From contig NW_020289975.1 of NCBI RefSeq assembly GCF_003144245.1, positions 1,135,496 through 1,199,495 on the forward strand: DNA of 64,000 nucleotides, read 5' to 3'. The stretch is from Jaminaea rosea (lineage: Eukaryota > Basidiomycota > Exobasidiomycetes > Microstromatales). The notes under the pieces were generated by a model, which was given only the letters and a program-made list of their open reading frames with translations, did not search any database and was not told the origin of the DNA. A program made the translations under genes and the position numbers. Below are positions 1-9,534 of the stretch, piece after piece. Numbering within the stretch: the stretch's first letter is position 1; every line of letters begins with the position of its first letter.

Positions 1-983
1 GCCGAGTATTACGATGTCGACACTCTTGACGACATTGTGAGTAATATGCCGTTTCTCAAAGGCTTTCGAGTAGCAAGAGCTGACCGAAAGTCTTTGACTC
101 TACCTCGCGAATCTCTCAACAGGACGAACGTAGCTTGACGTCCCACCAGCTCGCACCTCATCCCTCCGTCCGGCACGAGGGATACTCCAATGGCCATACT
201 CGGCCTGGGAACCCCAAGAGGCCAAAGCGAGAAGACGAGGGCAGCGATGAAGACGACGAGGATGAGCCAATTGACTTTGCTCTTGTACCTGGAGACGCAT
301 ATATGGCACTCGTAGACAAGCGAGCAGGGGCCGATGAAGAGCAAGCAGCACGCGACCACGAGGAATGGGACGACTCGTTGAGCTCGGCCATCTCTGGAGA
401 CGATGAAGAAGATGAGGAGGAGGAAGATGCGGACGCCAAGGTGAAGACGGAGGACGATGATGAGGTCGAGGAAGATGATGACGACAACGAAGAGGAAGAA
501 GCCGAAGAAGATGTCTCGTACGAAGACGAGGGCAAGTCTCGAGGCAAGAAGTCACGCTCGAACGCTTCAGCGACGAAACAACGTCCCCCAGCCTCTGCGA
601 TCCGTAAACAGCCCCAGCAAAGACCAAGCAAAGGACGCCAGTCCGCCTCAAGCCGTGGCGGTAGCTCTCGAGCGCTCAGTGCTGAGAATGAGGACGAAGC
701 AGAGGAAGGCGATGACGAAGGGGACGAAGAGCAAGAGGGCGATGAGGACATGGAAGAGGAAGCAGAGCCAGCGTCTGGCGCAGAGGAGGCAGATGAAGGT
801 GACGAAGAGGAGAATGACGAAGCCAACCCTTCTCGTGGCAAAGCTGCCACGTCAAAGCGTGGCGGTCGAGGAGGAGCAAAAGCTTCTCGTGGCAGAGGCA
901 AAGTATCCAGCAGCACGTCCACGAGAGGCAAGGGCAAAGCCGCCGCAGCTGCACAGCCCCGGAGGACGACGAGGAAGCGCTGA
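1..983 (+). CDS. 3' end of an acidic, Lys/Arg-tailed nuclear protein (5' truncated)
   Basis: Two exons are visible: 1-36 (frame 0, reading AEYYDVDTLDDI) and 123-983, separated by an 86-bp intron starting GTGAGT and ending CAACAG. The gene starts left of the window. The visible C-terminal ~298 residues open with a short mixed segment (around PIDFALVPGDAYMALVDKRAG) and then become very rich in Asp/Glu. The last ~60 residues are Gly/Arg/Lys/Ser-rich with repeated RGK/RGR motifs and end TTRKR. This composition (acidic stretches alternating with basic RG patches) is common in chromatin and nucleolar proteins. I do not recognise the family, because the conserved part must lie upstream. The first ATG inside the second exon is not the start, since the frame is open through the splice. 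Low-complexity sequence makes the function unsafe to name. Confidence 0.7.
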
Positions 984-1251
984 TGACTGTTGGAATGGTC
1001 CCCTGCGGGGAGTAGCACTGTACATGTTCACACTCTCGCTCCACTTGCTCTGCCTCGCTCACCGTCATTCGCATCTGCTTCAATCTCAACCATGCGCACT
1101 TCCCCCGATCGTGTGATGGCTGGATGGTATTCACAAAAAAGGAGCAGCATCATCCAGTCGGTATACATATGTAAAGAAAGATCAATGCCACGAGGGGAGG
1201 AAATCTATGCGATGCGCTACGCAGTGCAGGCAACCCGTCTATCCTTCAGGC
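984..1251. other. Convergent intergenic spacer
   Basis: This is 268 bp between two convergent genes. It holds only 3' UTR-like sequence; I see no gene or RNA. Confidence 0.5.
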
Positions 1252-2547
1252 TCACAGTCGCGCCTTTGCCGTTCCCTCGTGCTCCTCATCCTCAGCAAAA
1301 TCTCCTGTAGCCCTCTTACCCTCTGCCCTCAGCTTGCGCCTTCTCTCATCTTCGTCTCGGCGTATCTGATGACGATCACGCTCGTCGTCGGGATGCCATT
1401 GACGAAACTCTCCCGCCGACTTCCAAATGTCGCCGTGCAAGATGTAGTCGCGGTAGAGGATGAAGACCGTTTCTTCTCGGCTGAGGTGGGATGGCGGAGG
1501 CTTGGATGAGGAAGAGCCCTCGTTGTTGTCATTGTTGTCCTCGTCTTCGTCCTCCTCGGCTGCTTGGTACCCTTCAGCTCCAGATGCCTCATGCTCCTCT
1601 GCTTCCTGTTCTCCCTTCTTCCTCTGCAGCTGAAAGGAGGTGACATGCCCACACTTGGGCCACGCCTCCGGCTTTGCCTTGGGTGGATCGACCCAAAGTG
1701 AGTGAACGTTGTTGCCGCTCAAATCCAGCAAGCCCAAATGCAGCAGCATCATGTTCTTCGAAATGCTCTCATCGTCCTCAAACCCCACGTAGAGGTATCG
1801 CTCGCACCTCTTGGCCACACGACGGGCATTCTCCTCGTCCTTCTTGGCTTGAAGGGAGAAGAGGGGATGGTAGAACCAGGCCAGCCAGTCCCTCCCTACG
1901 CCGTAGGGCAGGTCGTACCCTAGGCCGAGGGCGCTGGCTCGAAAGACGCGGTCGGTCTCGAGTGGCTTGACGACTAGCTCGTCGAAAGCGAAGCGGGCCT
2001 CTTCCGGGCGCGGATTGTTCTGCCAGTAGGCATTCCCACCGCAGACGTTCAAAATGCGGACAGGTGCCGTGTCTGTCGAGCTCGAAGAGGAGGGGAAGAG
2101 GATCTCCTCGTCTAGCAACGTGGCGAGGTGACCTCCCAACGAGTTGCCCAGAAGCGTCATCGGTTTTCCCCTCCACTGCTCCTGAGCATAGCGCACCACG
2201 GTACCCAGGTCCTGTTGTGTCCAGTGGCTCATCAGGCCCCATTTCTCTGGGCAGCTGACCAAAGCGGCATGGAAGATGTCGTCGCGCTTGACTTCATCAT
2301 CGCCTGCTTGTTTGAGTTGGTTGAGGACTGCTTGGGGCAGTGAGGTACCCGAGAAGCGATAGTCGAATGTGAGGACTGCGATGTCGTGCTGGGAGAGATA
2401 GCGAGCGAAGTCGTGGTAGAAGCGTGCCTGTACGCCCGTTGCATTGATGATGACACAAGAGGCCTTGATCTGGGAAGGAGCCGGAGGAGTGAAGCAGTCG
2501 ACAGAGAGTGGAAAGCCGTCGGGGGTTGGGAGGCTGAGGTGAACCAT
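1252..2547 (-). CDS. Alpha/beta-hydrolase, COG4757-like
   Basis: An intronless 431-residue protein starting at ATG 2547. The N-terminus (LPTPDGFPLSVDCF, then INATGVQARFYHDFARYL and VLTFDYRFSG) follows the bacterial COG4757 pattern of predicted alpha/beta hydrolases, in which a PTPDG start is followed by an ATGV...RFY segment. The nucleophile elbow is GNSLGG at about residue 148. A later VCGGNAYW segment and a DDESI acid followed by CGHVTSF supply plausible Asp and His triad members. An acidic low-complexity insert (about residues 335-365) interrupts the C-terminal half. Substrate unknown; a lipase/esterase or peptidase role cannot be told from sequence. It is head-to-head with PSF3 (364 bp between starts). 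The hydrolase fold is sure, the specificity is not. Confidence 0.85.
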   Translation of the reverse strand: MVHLSLPTPDGFPLSVDCFTPPAPSQIKASCVIINATGVQARFYHDFARYLSQHDIAVLTFDYRFSGTSLPQAVLNQLKQAGDDEVKRDDIFHAALVSCPEKWGLMSHWTQQDLGTVVRYAQEQWRGKPMTLLGNSLGGHLATLLDEEILFPSSSSSTDTAPVRILNVCGGNAYWQNNPRPEEARFAFDELVVKPLETDRVFRASALGLGYDLPYGVGRDWLAWFYHPLFSLQAKKDEENARRVAKRCERYLYVGFEDDESISKNMMLLHLGLLDLSGNNVHSLWVDPPKAKPEAWPKCGHVTSFQLQRKKGEQEAEEHEASGAEGYQAAEEDEDEDNNDNNEGSSSSKPPPSHLSREETVFILYRDYILHGDIWKSAGEFRQWHPDDERDRHQIRRDEDERRRKLRAEGKRATGDFAEDEEHEGTAKARL

Positions 2548-2911
2548 GCTGGGCGGCGGTGATGACGAAAGGACAGTGGTTGCTCTATGGTGTGAGTGGT
2601 GTCGTCGAGACCATGAGTGTCCGATGCAAAGAGAGGAGAGGAGAGGAGAGGATGAGGAGGTGGTGGGAAAGTTAAGGCTGGCCCCCGCTTCTCATTCCCC
2701 ACAATCCTCCATCTCGCTCGTTCCTTGCTTCAGTCCGGCTTTGAAACGCCCACGAGAGAAATTGCCGGCGGGGACGGACCGAGACACGTGGTTCGCGTTG
2801 CATTCAATCCAACGACGCGATGGGTGGGCGCGAATATTGGACCCTCACCACCGAATCCTCTCGTCACCTCACGTCAAGGACCGCGACTGATTGGAGGCGT
2901 CTCTTGCCAAG
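2548..2911. promoter_or_regulatory. Divergent promoter, hydrolase / PSF3
   Basis: This is 364 bp between two divergent start codons. It contains an AGAGG pentamer repeat (four units, about 2631-2651) close to the hydrolase side. No TATA box or known factor site is obvious. Confidence 0.5.
2631..2651 (+). repeat. AGAGG pentanucleotide microsatellite
   Basis: About four perfect tandem AGAGG units, giving a polypurine tract in the divergent promoter or 5' leader of the hydrolase gene. Confidence 0.8.
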
Positions 2912-3698
2912 ATGGACACGTCCTACTGGTCCATCTCCAGCATTTTAGCAGATTCCTCCCGTATACCCTGCACATTCAACCTAGATGTGCCCAACCTCTC
3001 CCACCTACGAGGAGATTCTTCGGTGGACAATCAGTTCCAATCCTCGCAAGCTTCCGCCTCATCTTCCTCTCAAATGGACGACTCGTCAGACACCATTCGC
3101 GAGAAGTCACGACTGGAGCTTCCCTTCTGGCTGGCAGAAATGCTCGCTTTGAATGATATCGTTTCGCCCTCTCTGCCCCGCCCCTACTCTCAGCGCGTTC
3201 GCAACGCATTGAACGCGGACGCCAAGAGTGTACAGCTGCGCAGCCAAGCCAATTGGTGGTACGCTCTCGGTGTGCGGCTGGCTAGTTTGGAACGACAGGG
3301 CACGGACAGTCAGACTTTGCTGCTTGAGGTACTGAGCACGACATACTCAGCTCGGCTGGCCAGCACGTACGACGCTGCTTTACATGTTGCTTCTTCCTCG
3401 AGAGGAGGTGGTGGAGGGTTGGACGATGAGGAAACCGTAGCAGGGCAAGGGGACGCGACGACGGCGAACAGTAGTGGTGGAGGTGGCTTCGGAAGTAGGC
3501 CGTCGAATGTGGCCATGAGTGCCGAGTTGGTCGACTTTGTCAATGGGTTGGACGAGAGTGAGAAGCTTGGTGAGTGCTGCGTTGCGCGATGGGATCGATG
3601 GATAGTCTGCTGAAGCTTCTTGCTCGCCCCTCGCAGTGCTACGAAGAGCTCACGACGCTTCTGCGGCGATGCGATACTATCTCGCTGGCCGCAATTGA
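2912..3698 (+). CDS. PSF3: GINS complex subunit Psf3
   Basis: Exons 2912-3569 and 3637-3698, with a 67-bp GTGAGT..CGCAG intron, give 239 residues. The start is the ATG of MDTSYWSIS, not the in-frame TTG upstream. The N-terminus (YWSISSILADSSRIPCTFNL, residues 4-23) is the Psf3 signature, in which a Tyr-rich start leads into ILAD...VPCTF. An ELPFWLAEML helix and an alpha-helical NWWYALGVRLASL segment follow. Psf3 joins Sld5, Psf1 and Psf2 in GINS, which activates the MCM helicase at replication origins in the nucleus. A Gly/Asp-rich linker of ~40 residues (about 155-195) interrupts the C-terminal half. Splicing is needed for the natural end (RRAHDASAAMRYYLAGRN); unspliced, the frame stops just past the donor. 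Confidence 0.92.
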
Positions 3699-3894
3699 GC
3701 GTCAGCCTCTCCGTCTCGTCCGCCATGATACCATGCCCAATTGCAGTGTAACAACAGTAGCATCATCACCATCGTCACCTCTTCGACTTTATGCTTTCTT
3801 TGTGTGCGATACAAGTACAAGAATGCGCACGCGCTTTCCCCTTCTGTTACCATAGCGTTGGTAAACTTCCCGTCCATCCGCTCTCGATCCACGC

Positions 3895-6035
3895 CTAATT
3901 CTTCACTCCCTCCTGGTTAGTCCCCAACTTCGCCACCCTATAGTACACATCCATCCCGTGTCCATCCAAACTCCTGAAGTTCAGGCTTCCTCCAAAATAC
4001 TCAGCATACACCCTTGCCATCGCCATGCCCAGCCCCGTATCCGCTAGTCCCAGCGACGTCTCCGAAAGGGAAGACTGGAGGTAGTGATGTTGCTCGTTGG
4101 TCCTCGCCGGTTGTGGACGGGGTGGCGGGTCGACAGAGGGAGAAGGGGATGGGATGGTCGAGTCCGTCTGGTCGGCAGAGCCTGCAGATCCTACTTGCTC
4201 GCGGACAGTGCCCTTGAACTTGCCTGTTCGGCGGAGCAGCTCGAGCTTGGAGCGTGAGCCGAGGCCTGCTTGAGCTGATGCTCCGAGGAGGGTGGATGAG
4301 GTAGAGCCGGAAGATTGGACGTCGCTGTCCTCCTCTTCTTGTCCTTCTTCTGCCAAAGACGCCTGAGAGGTTGCTGCATTCGGTCTCTCGTTCATGCCGC
4401 CGCGTTCGCCACGTAAGACCTGCTCGATCTTTCCCTTCTCTCGCCTTGCCTCCTCTTCGAGCTCGAGGCGTTGCTTGACATTGCTGAAGGAGCAGAGCAC
4501 GTCGGTCAGGTTCGATGAGACGCCACTTGACCTCACAGGGCTGATGGCGCCTGCTGGCCAGTGGTGCGGTGTCTGGTCGAGGGTGGGTGGTGAGGCGTCG
4601 CTGCTAGGGTCTTGGCCGGGTGAGGATGGCGGAGAGGAGAGGGGCGAGGCCGTAGTAGAGGAAGAGGCGACGGCTCCCTCGCCCTTGCCGACCGTCGTGG
4701 CCGGCATAGTGGGAACAGCGGAGGATGCAGCCCGATGCGATGCCCTCGCAGCCGCAGCTGCCCCAGTCGGCGCTGCTGCTGCCAGTCTGGATACAAGATC
4801 CGACACTCCGCCACCGCAGTCGGAAATGCGAATGATCATATCATCCTCTGGTGGCCCCTCCACAATGGTGACCCTCAACGGAATCTCATCCCTCTCCTCC
4901 GGCTTGAAGCGCATGACAGCCAGCATGGCATCCTTGACCAGCTCAAATACCACGAAGCTCAAATGCTCCGGAATGTACGAGACGCGCGCCTCAAGATCCC
5001 CATCCACCACCACATCCGGCACCGCCTTTGTGCGGATGGCCTCCTCTACTGACAGCCCAGCTTCGCGGGCAAAGACGGTCTGAAGGAGAGAGATGGACTC
5101 TCGAATGATCCCGCGGACCGAAAGGTGAGTACGAATGATGCCTATCGTCTCGGGAAGGGCGGGTTCACCCAAGGAGGGCTCGGGGGAGAAGAAGGCGAAG
5201 GGATCGTCGAGGCTGGAGGCGCGAGGGGAGAAGAGCATTCAGCCTGTCATTATTCTGAGAGGTAGCGGCACTCGCACTCACGCCTCGCTCAGAGCGATAT
5301 GCTGCTCTGCCAGCACTCGTCGACTGATGCGGCTGCGGAGCATTCGTAGCATGAAGCCTTCGAGCTGGCCAGGGGGGAGATGTTCTGATACTTCGACGAC
5401 TCCCAACGCGAGTGAGGGAATGACGGTAAGGCTGAGGGATGGGGGGCAAGGTGTATGTCATTCAGTATGTGAAGACTAGGCTCATCATACTACTCGCTGC
5501 ACGGCACTCACTGCGAATTGAGCAACTCCTTGAGCAGCGCAATAAACTTGGCATTGTCCTCATGCGTCGTGATGACCGGCCAACGCCTGAATCGATCGAA
5601 TGCCGACCAGTAGAGCTGGTAGACCTTTTCCAAATGCTCATTGGTCATGACAACAAAGGGAAGATCCTGCATATCTCTGATCCTCTTTGCGATCCTGATG
5701 GGCAGCTCCTCACGAACGTAGTTTGCGCTCTTGATGATCTTCTCTGGGTCTCTACCGAGGGACTTGCCAAAGAAGAGGAGCCCTCGGAGAGTCATCTTTG
5801 TGGTCGATCGTGATGCCCAGTGCTCGAGGGCGCGATTGAGGTAGAAGTGACGACCCAGCTGAGCCTCGTCTGCCATGATCATTGAGGCATTGCTGGACAC
5901 AGCCGGTGGGGCCGGTGGGAGGCGGTGCGCCGAGGTAGTAGCGAAGGAGGAAGAGGCTACTCTGCATGGCGCGAGGTGAGTTCGCCACGATGTTGCTGCT
6001 GCCGCCCTGAGAGGGGCTTTACCTATTGGCGCCAT
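3895..6035 (-). CDS. Mitochondrial protein kinase of the PDK/BCKDK family (fungal Pkp type)
   Basis: Exons (minus) 6035-5512, 5431-5282 and 5212-3895 join to 663 residues. The proposed start (MAPIGKAPLRAAAATSW) opens an Arg/Ala/Ser-rich, acid-free presequence typical of matrix import. An all-helical domain with RALEHWASRST and the family signature SRISRRVLAEQH (end of exon 2) is followed by a GHKL ATPase domain. That has an N-box ELVKDAML (315-322), a G1 box DCGGGV (356-361) and a G2 box GLGMAMA (618-624), ending in YRVAKLGT. The family phosphorylates pyruvate or branched-chain dehydrogenase E1. Two oddities: the N-box Asn is Asp319, and ~250 disordered residues lie between G1 and G2, where ~40-60 are usual. 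A GTAAGT at 6210 suggests a 5'-UTR intron. It could also be a specialised or inactive paralogue. Confidence 0.88.
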
Positions 6036-6287
6036 GACTGCGTCAACGTCGTTGAGCTGATGGCAAGCAAGGTTGAAGGAGTCAAGCAGAGGCGCTCTCT
6101 CAAGCCGGACGACGAGTCGAGGCGCCAGTCCGAGACGGGCGACGAGAGACGTGTGTGCGCTTGGGCCAGGCAACTCATGGAGCGAGCGAGGCGAGGAGCG
6201 AGGCACTTACCTTGGTTCTTCTTTCACCAACAGCCCCTTTATCCCTAGCATATACCCTCGCTGACAGGCAGTCATCTCCGTCCGGAC
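6036..6287. promoter_or_regulatory. Divergent promoter, PDK-type kinase / SEC10
   Basis: This is 252 bp between two start codons. On the minus strand it carries a possible 5'-UTR intron: donor GTAAGT at 6210 and acceptor GACGCAG two bases before the kinase ATG. Confidence 0.4.
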
Positions 6288-9200
6288 ATGGACGAGTCCA
6301 TTCCAAGGCCGGCGAGACATCGCCCAGCGCCCATGCTGCCAGCAGAGTCGTCGACATCGCAGCAGCATGACTTCTACCGAGATGCTGCAGTCGATGAGCT
6401 ATGCAGACTCGACACTTTCGAAGGCGCTTACGACTCAAAGGATTTCCTCGCTGGCCTATCAGATCGCCTCATAGCCAGATCAAGAGCAGATCCAGGGCCC
6501 TTCAACCCAAATCCCTTCATTCGCACATTTGAGACGGCCATCCAACGATTGCAGGGGTTGCGCACCCAGCTCCAAGATCAACAGACGACATTAGCCTCAT
6601 CGGTGCAGGTCGCGCAATCAGCCTACTCATCAAAGCTTCATGAGATTGCCTCTCACTTCACTTCGGTCTCGCAGTCGTTTTCCTCGCTCGAGTCAAGATT
6701 CGGTGAAGTGAGCCGGACAGCCATCACCATCGGCGAGCAGCTGGAGAACATCCATCGACAGCGACAGCGCGCCCTCGAGGCTCACGACCTCATCGAACAT
6801 TACTACGCCTTTGCGCGCGGCGATACGAGCAAGCTCGATCGACTGCGCAAGGAAGGAGGGAGAGAAGGGAGACTAAAGACTGCCATCATCGCCCGCCGCT
6901 TAGGCGTCATCAGCCGCGAGGTCGACGTTCCCGGAGCAGAGCAGATTAGGGAGACGGTGGATCGCTACAATGAGCGCTTCGAGCGTGATATGCTCAAGCT
7001 CTTTGATCGCTTCTACCGCAAGGGAGATCCAAAGATGATGTCGCACATCGCGAAAGTGTTACAGAACTTCAATGGCGGGCAAAGCTGCGTGCAGATCTAC
7101 GTCAATCAGCACGACTTCTTCATTAGTAAGGATAGGGTGGGCGAAGCCACGCGAGTGGAGAGCAGTAACATGTGAGATCAATGACGAGGCACAAGGGGAC
7201 CCATAGAGGCGCTGACTTTTGGACTCTCCCTCGCTCGCCCAGCTGGAAGACACTCGCCGACCCAGACGCCTTACCTCCTACTACGGAGAAGAACCTGGCT
7301 GACCTTTTCTCCGAGATCCGCCAAGTTGTTGAGCAAGAAGCGCAGATTATCGCTGCAGTCTTCCCCAATCCGCTGATGGTCATGACAACATTCTTGCAGC
7401 GTGTCTTTGCCCAGTCCGTGCAAGGCCACATCGAGGTGCTGATGAACAAGGCTGCGGAGATCGGCGGCGCCAAAGCGAGTAGCTCAGATGCTCACTCCCT
7501 CGGTGGCGCCACCTCGCCGCAGAGCGACCTCGCCTTCCTGCGCGTGCTACAGATGGCGAGAAGTATGGCCCTCGCTCTCATCGCTGACATCAAGGTGTAC
7601 GACTTTCGCGGCCCAGGAGGCGGACCCTCGCGAGGAGATGCGAGCCCCTCGCTGCTAGCAGATGGTCCCTTCGGATCCACCACCAGTAACATGATCGAGT
7701 CGGGGCCACACACCAGCAACTCTCTGAGTGCCATGCTCGAGGGTGCGGTCGAGGAGATCTTTATGCCGTACATGGAGGGCACGGCCTACCTGGAGCGCGA
7801 GACCAAGAGTCTGACAGAGCTCTATGCTGCTTACTTGGCACGCTTCACGGCTCTCCATCGGTCGTCGGGAAAGACCAAGGGAGCGGGTACGACCATCTTC
7901 GACAGAGTACGAGCGGCCGCGGGAGGTTCGAACAGTCCTGGCCCTTCTGGGTCTGCATCCTCCTCCTCATCGACCATCGTGGGCTCATCGAGTTCCTCGA
8001 CAGCAGCAGCGAGTGCCACGTCGAACACATCGGCTTTCTCGAAGATATCCGGTTTTGTGGGTCGAGCAAGAGGTGCTCAACAACCAGCAGCAGCTACAAC
8101 TACAGCGGCACCAGGCCCAGTTTCTGGCGACGCGTCGCAAGACTCGACAGGCAATGCAAGTATAGATGCCATGACGCCTGTGGGCGGAGAAGAGGACAGC
8201 GGTCTCGAAGGTGACCTTTCTCTCGGAGTAGCCGAACGCATGCTCCGCTGGCACGCCGAAGCCATAGGTCGTTGCGTCGATCTGAGCAAGGCGAGCGATG
8301 TAGGCAAGAATGCGTTCAGCCTTCTCAAGGTGCTAGCAGAGGCCTTCTTGAAGTCATACGTCGAGACGGCACTCGACTCCACTACCACTCTGGTCGCAGC
8401 GCAGGACACCCGCTCAGCGCAGATGCCAGACCTGAGCCCGCTCCGCATCGTGCGGCAGGTAGACCTGGTCACCAGCCTTTGGCAGCACTACATTCACGTC
8501 GCCTTGCTTCCTCTTGTGAGCAACTCCGTCACCATGAGGAGGGAAATGGCCATCTTCAACAACCACAATCTTCTTCGCGTTGAAGGCAAATGCGACGCCC
8601 TTGTGCAGCGCTTGGTAGATAACCTCTTGGCGCATCTATCAGGCAGGCTGGCGACGCAGAAGAAGAACGACTTCGCGCCCAAGAATGATGAGTTCGCCAT
8701 GTCGCGCATGAATACCGACGCATGCTTGTCATGCTGCGATGCGCTTGCTCGAGCGGCCAGCGTGGTTCACTCCATCTTTCCCTCTTCATCGGCTGCACCA
8801 ACGATGACAGAAGGAGACGGCGGTGATCGCGGCACGGTCTCGAGCGTTCCGACCAAGAACCCGAACGCGGAGAACGTTCTCCTCGAGGTCGGGCTAGCAT
8901 TCCACGCTCAACTGCTCGACCACTTCAAGAAGTTCACAGTGACCGCTGCAGGCGGCCTGATGCTCAATCAAGACCTCGCCGCCTACCAGGAAGCAGCCTC
9001 CAAGCTGCAGCTCGGCCCCCTTCTGGCCGATCGCTTTGATATGCTGCGCTCCCTGGGCAATCTGTTCATCGTCCAGCCATCGGTATTGCGCGGCTATATG
9101 AAGGAGGGGAACCTAGGCAAGGTGGATGAGAAGCTCTTGCAAGGCTTCTTGGTAAGGAGGAGCGACTACGCCAAGGATGTGAGAGACTTGGCCCTCGGGC

Positions 9201-9370
9201 CAGCACTGGTCGTTGATGCGAGTGCGACGAATTCGACGGCGGGGACCGGACAGATGGGAAATGTGGCGGGTGAGGGTGATCAGGGTAGACTAGAGAGGAT
9301 GCTCCTCGATTTGGAGCGCTACGCCGCCGGGAGCGTGACGAGCGAGCCTGTGGCCGCTGGCGGGTCATAG
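6288..9370 (+). CDS. SEC10: Exocyst complex subunit Sec10
   Basis: Exons 6288-7171 and 7243-9370, with a 71-bp GTGAGA..CCCAG intron, give 1003 residues. Recognisable Sec10 segments include the coiled-coil region (residues ~90-170), RYNERFERDMLKLFDRFYRK, then VQIYVNQHDFFI. Across the junction come WKTLADPDALPP and FLQRVFAQSVQGHIEVLM, a conserved Sec10 block. A nearer GTAAGG at 7126 would shift the frame, so the donor at 7172 is used. A Ser/Ala/Gly-rich loop of ~130 residues sits in the middle (about 7900-8180). Sec10 bridges Sec15 to the rest of the exocyst and tethers secretory vesicles at the plasma membrane, with a central role in hyphal tip growth. Confidence 0.93.
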
Positions 9371-9534
9371 TCTGCGGGCGTGGCATGTGTGTGTGTACTT
9401 GTACTTGATGACGACGACGACGACGTAGAACGTGAAGCTGGTCAATATATCATCCTCACGCTGCGCACCTTGCTCGTAGACTCGTGCGAATGGGGTATCA
9501 ATTATCTCTCCTGTCGTACTCTAGCTACTCTTGA
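9371..9534. other. Convergent spacer SEC10/FHIP
   Basis: A short tail-to-tail spacer of 164 bp with a GACGAC microsatellite near 9407-9427; no gene seen. Confidence 0.5.

Noticed and set aside
158-1018. 286-codon Ser-rich ORF on the minus strand
   Set aside because: It is the antisense reading of an Asp/Glu-rich coding region (GAG/GAC giving Ser/Leu codons), with no domain.
4394-5083. 229-codon plus-strand ORF
   Set aside because: It is antisense to the PDK-type kinase exon, a by-product of GC-rich codon use.
5239-5280. Kinase exon 3 beginning at ATG 5238 as a separate gene
   Set aside because: The ATG is preceded by an in-frame stop, and splicing at 5213/5281 joins it to the rest of the PDK fold.
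7126-7242. Alternative SEC10 donor at 7126 (GTAAGG)
   Set aside because: It puts the downstream exon out of frame, whereas the donor at 7172 restores the conserved WKTLADPDA block.
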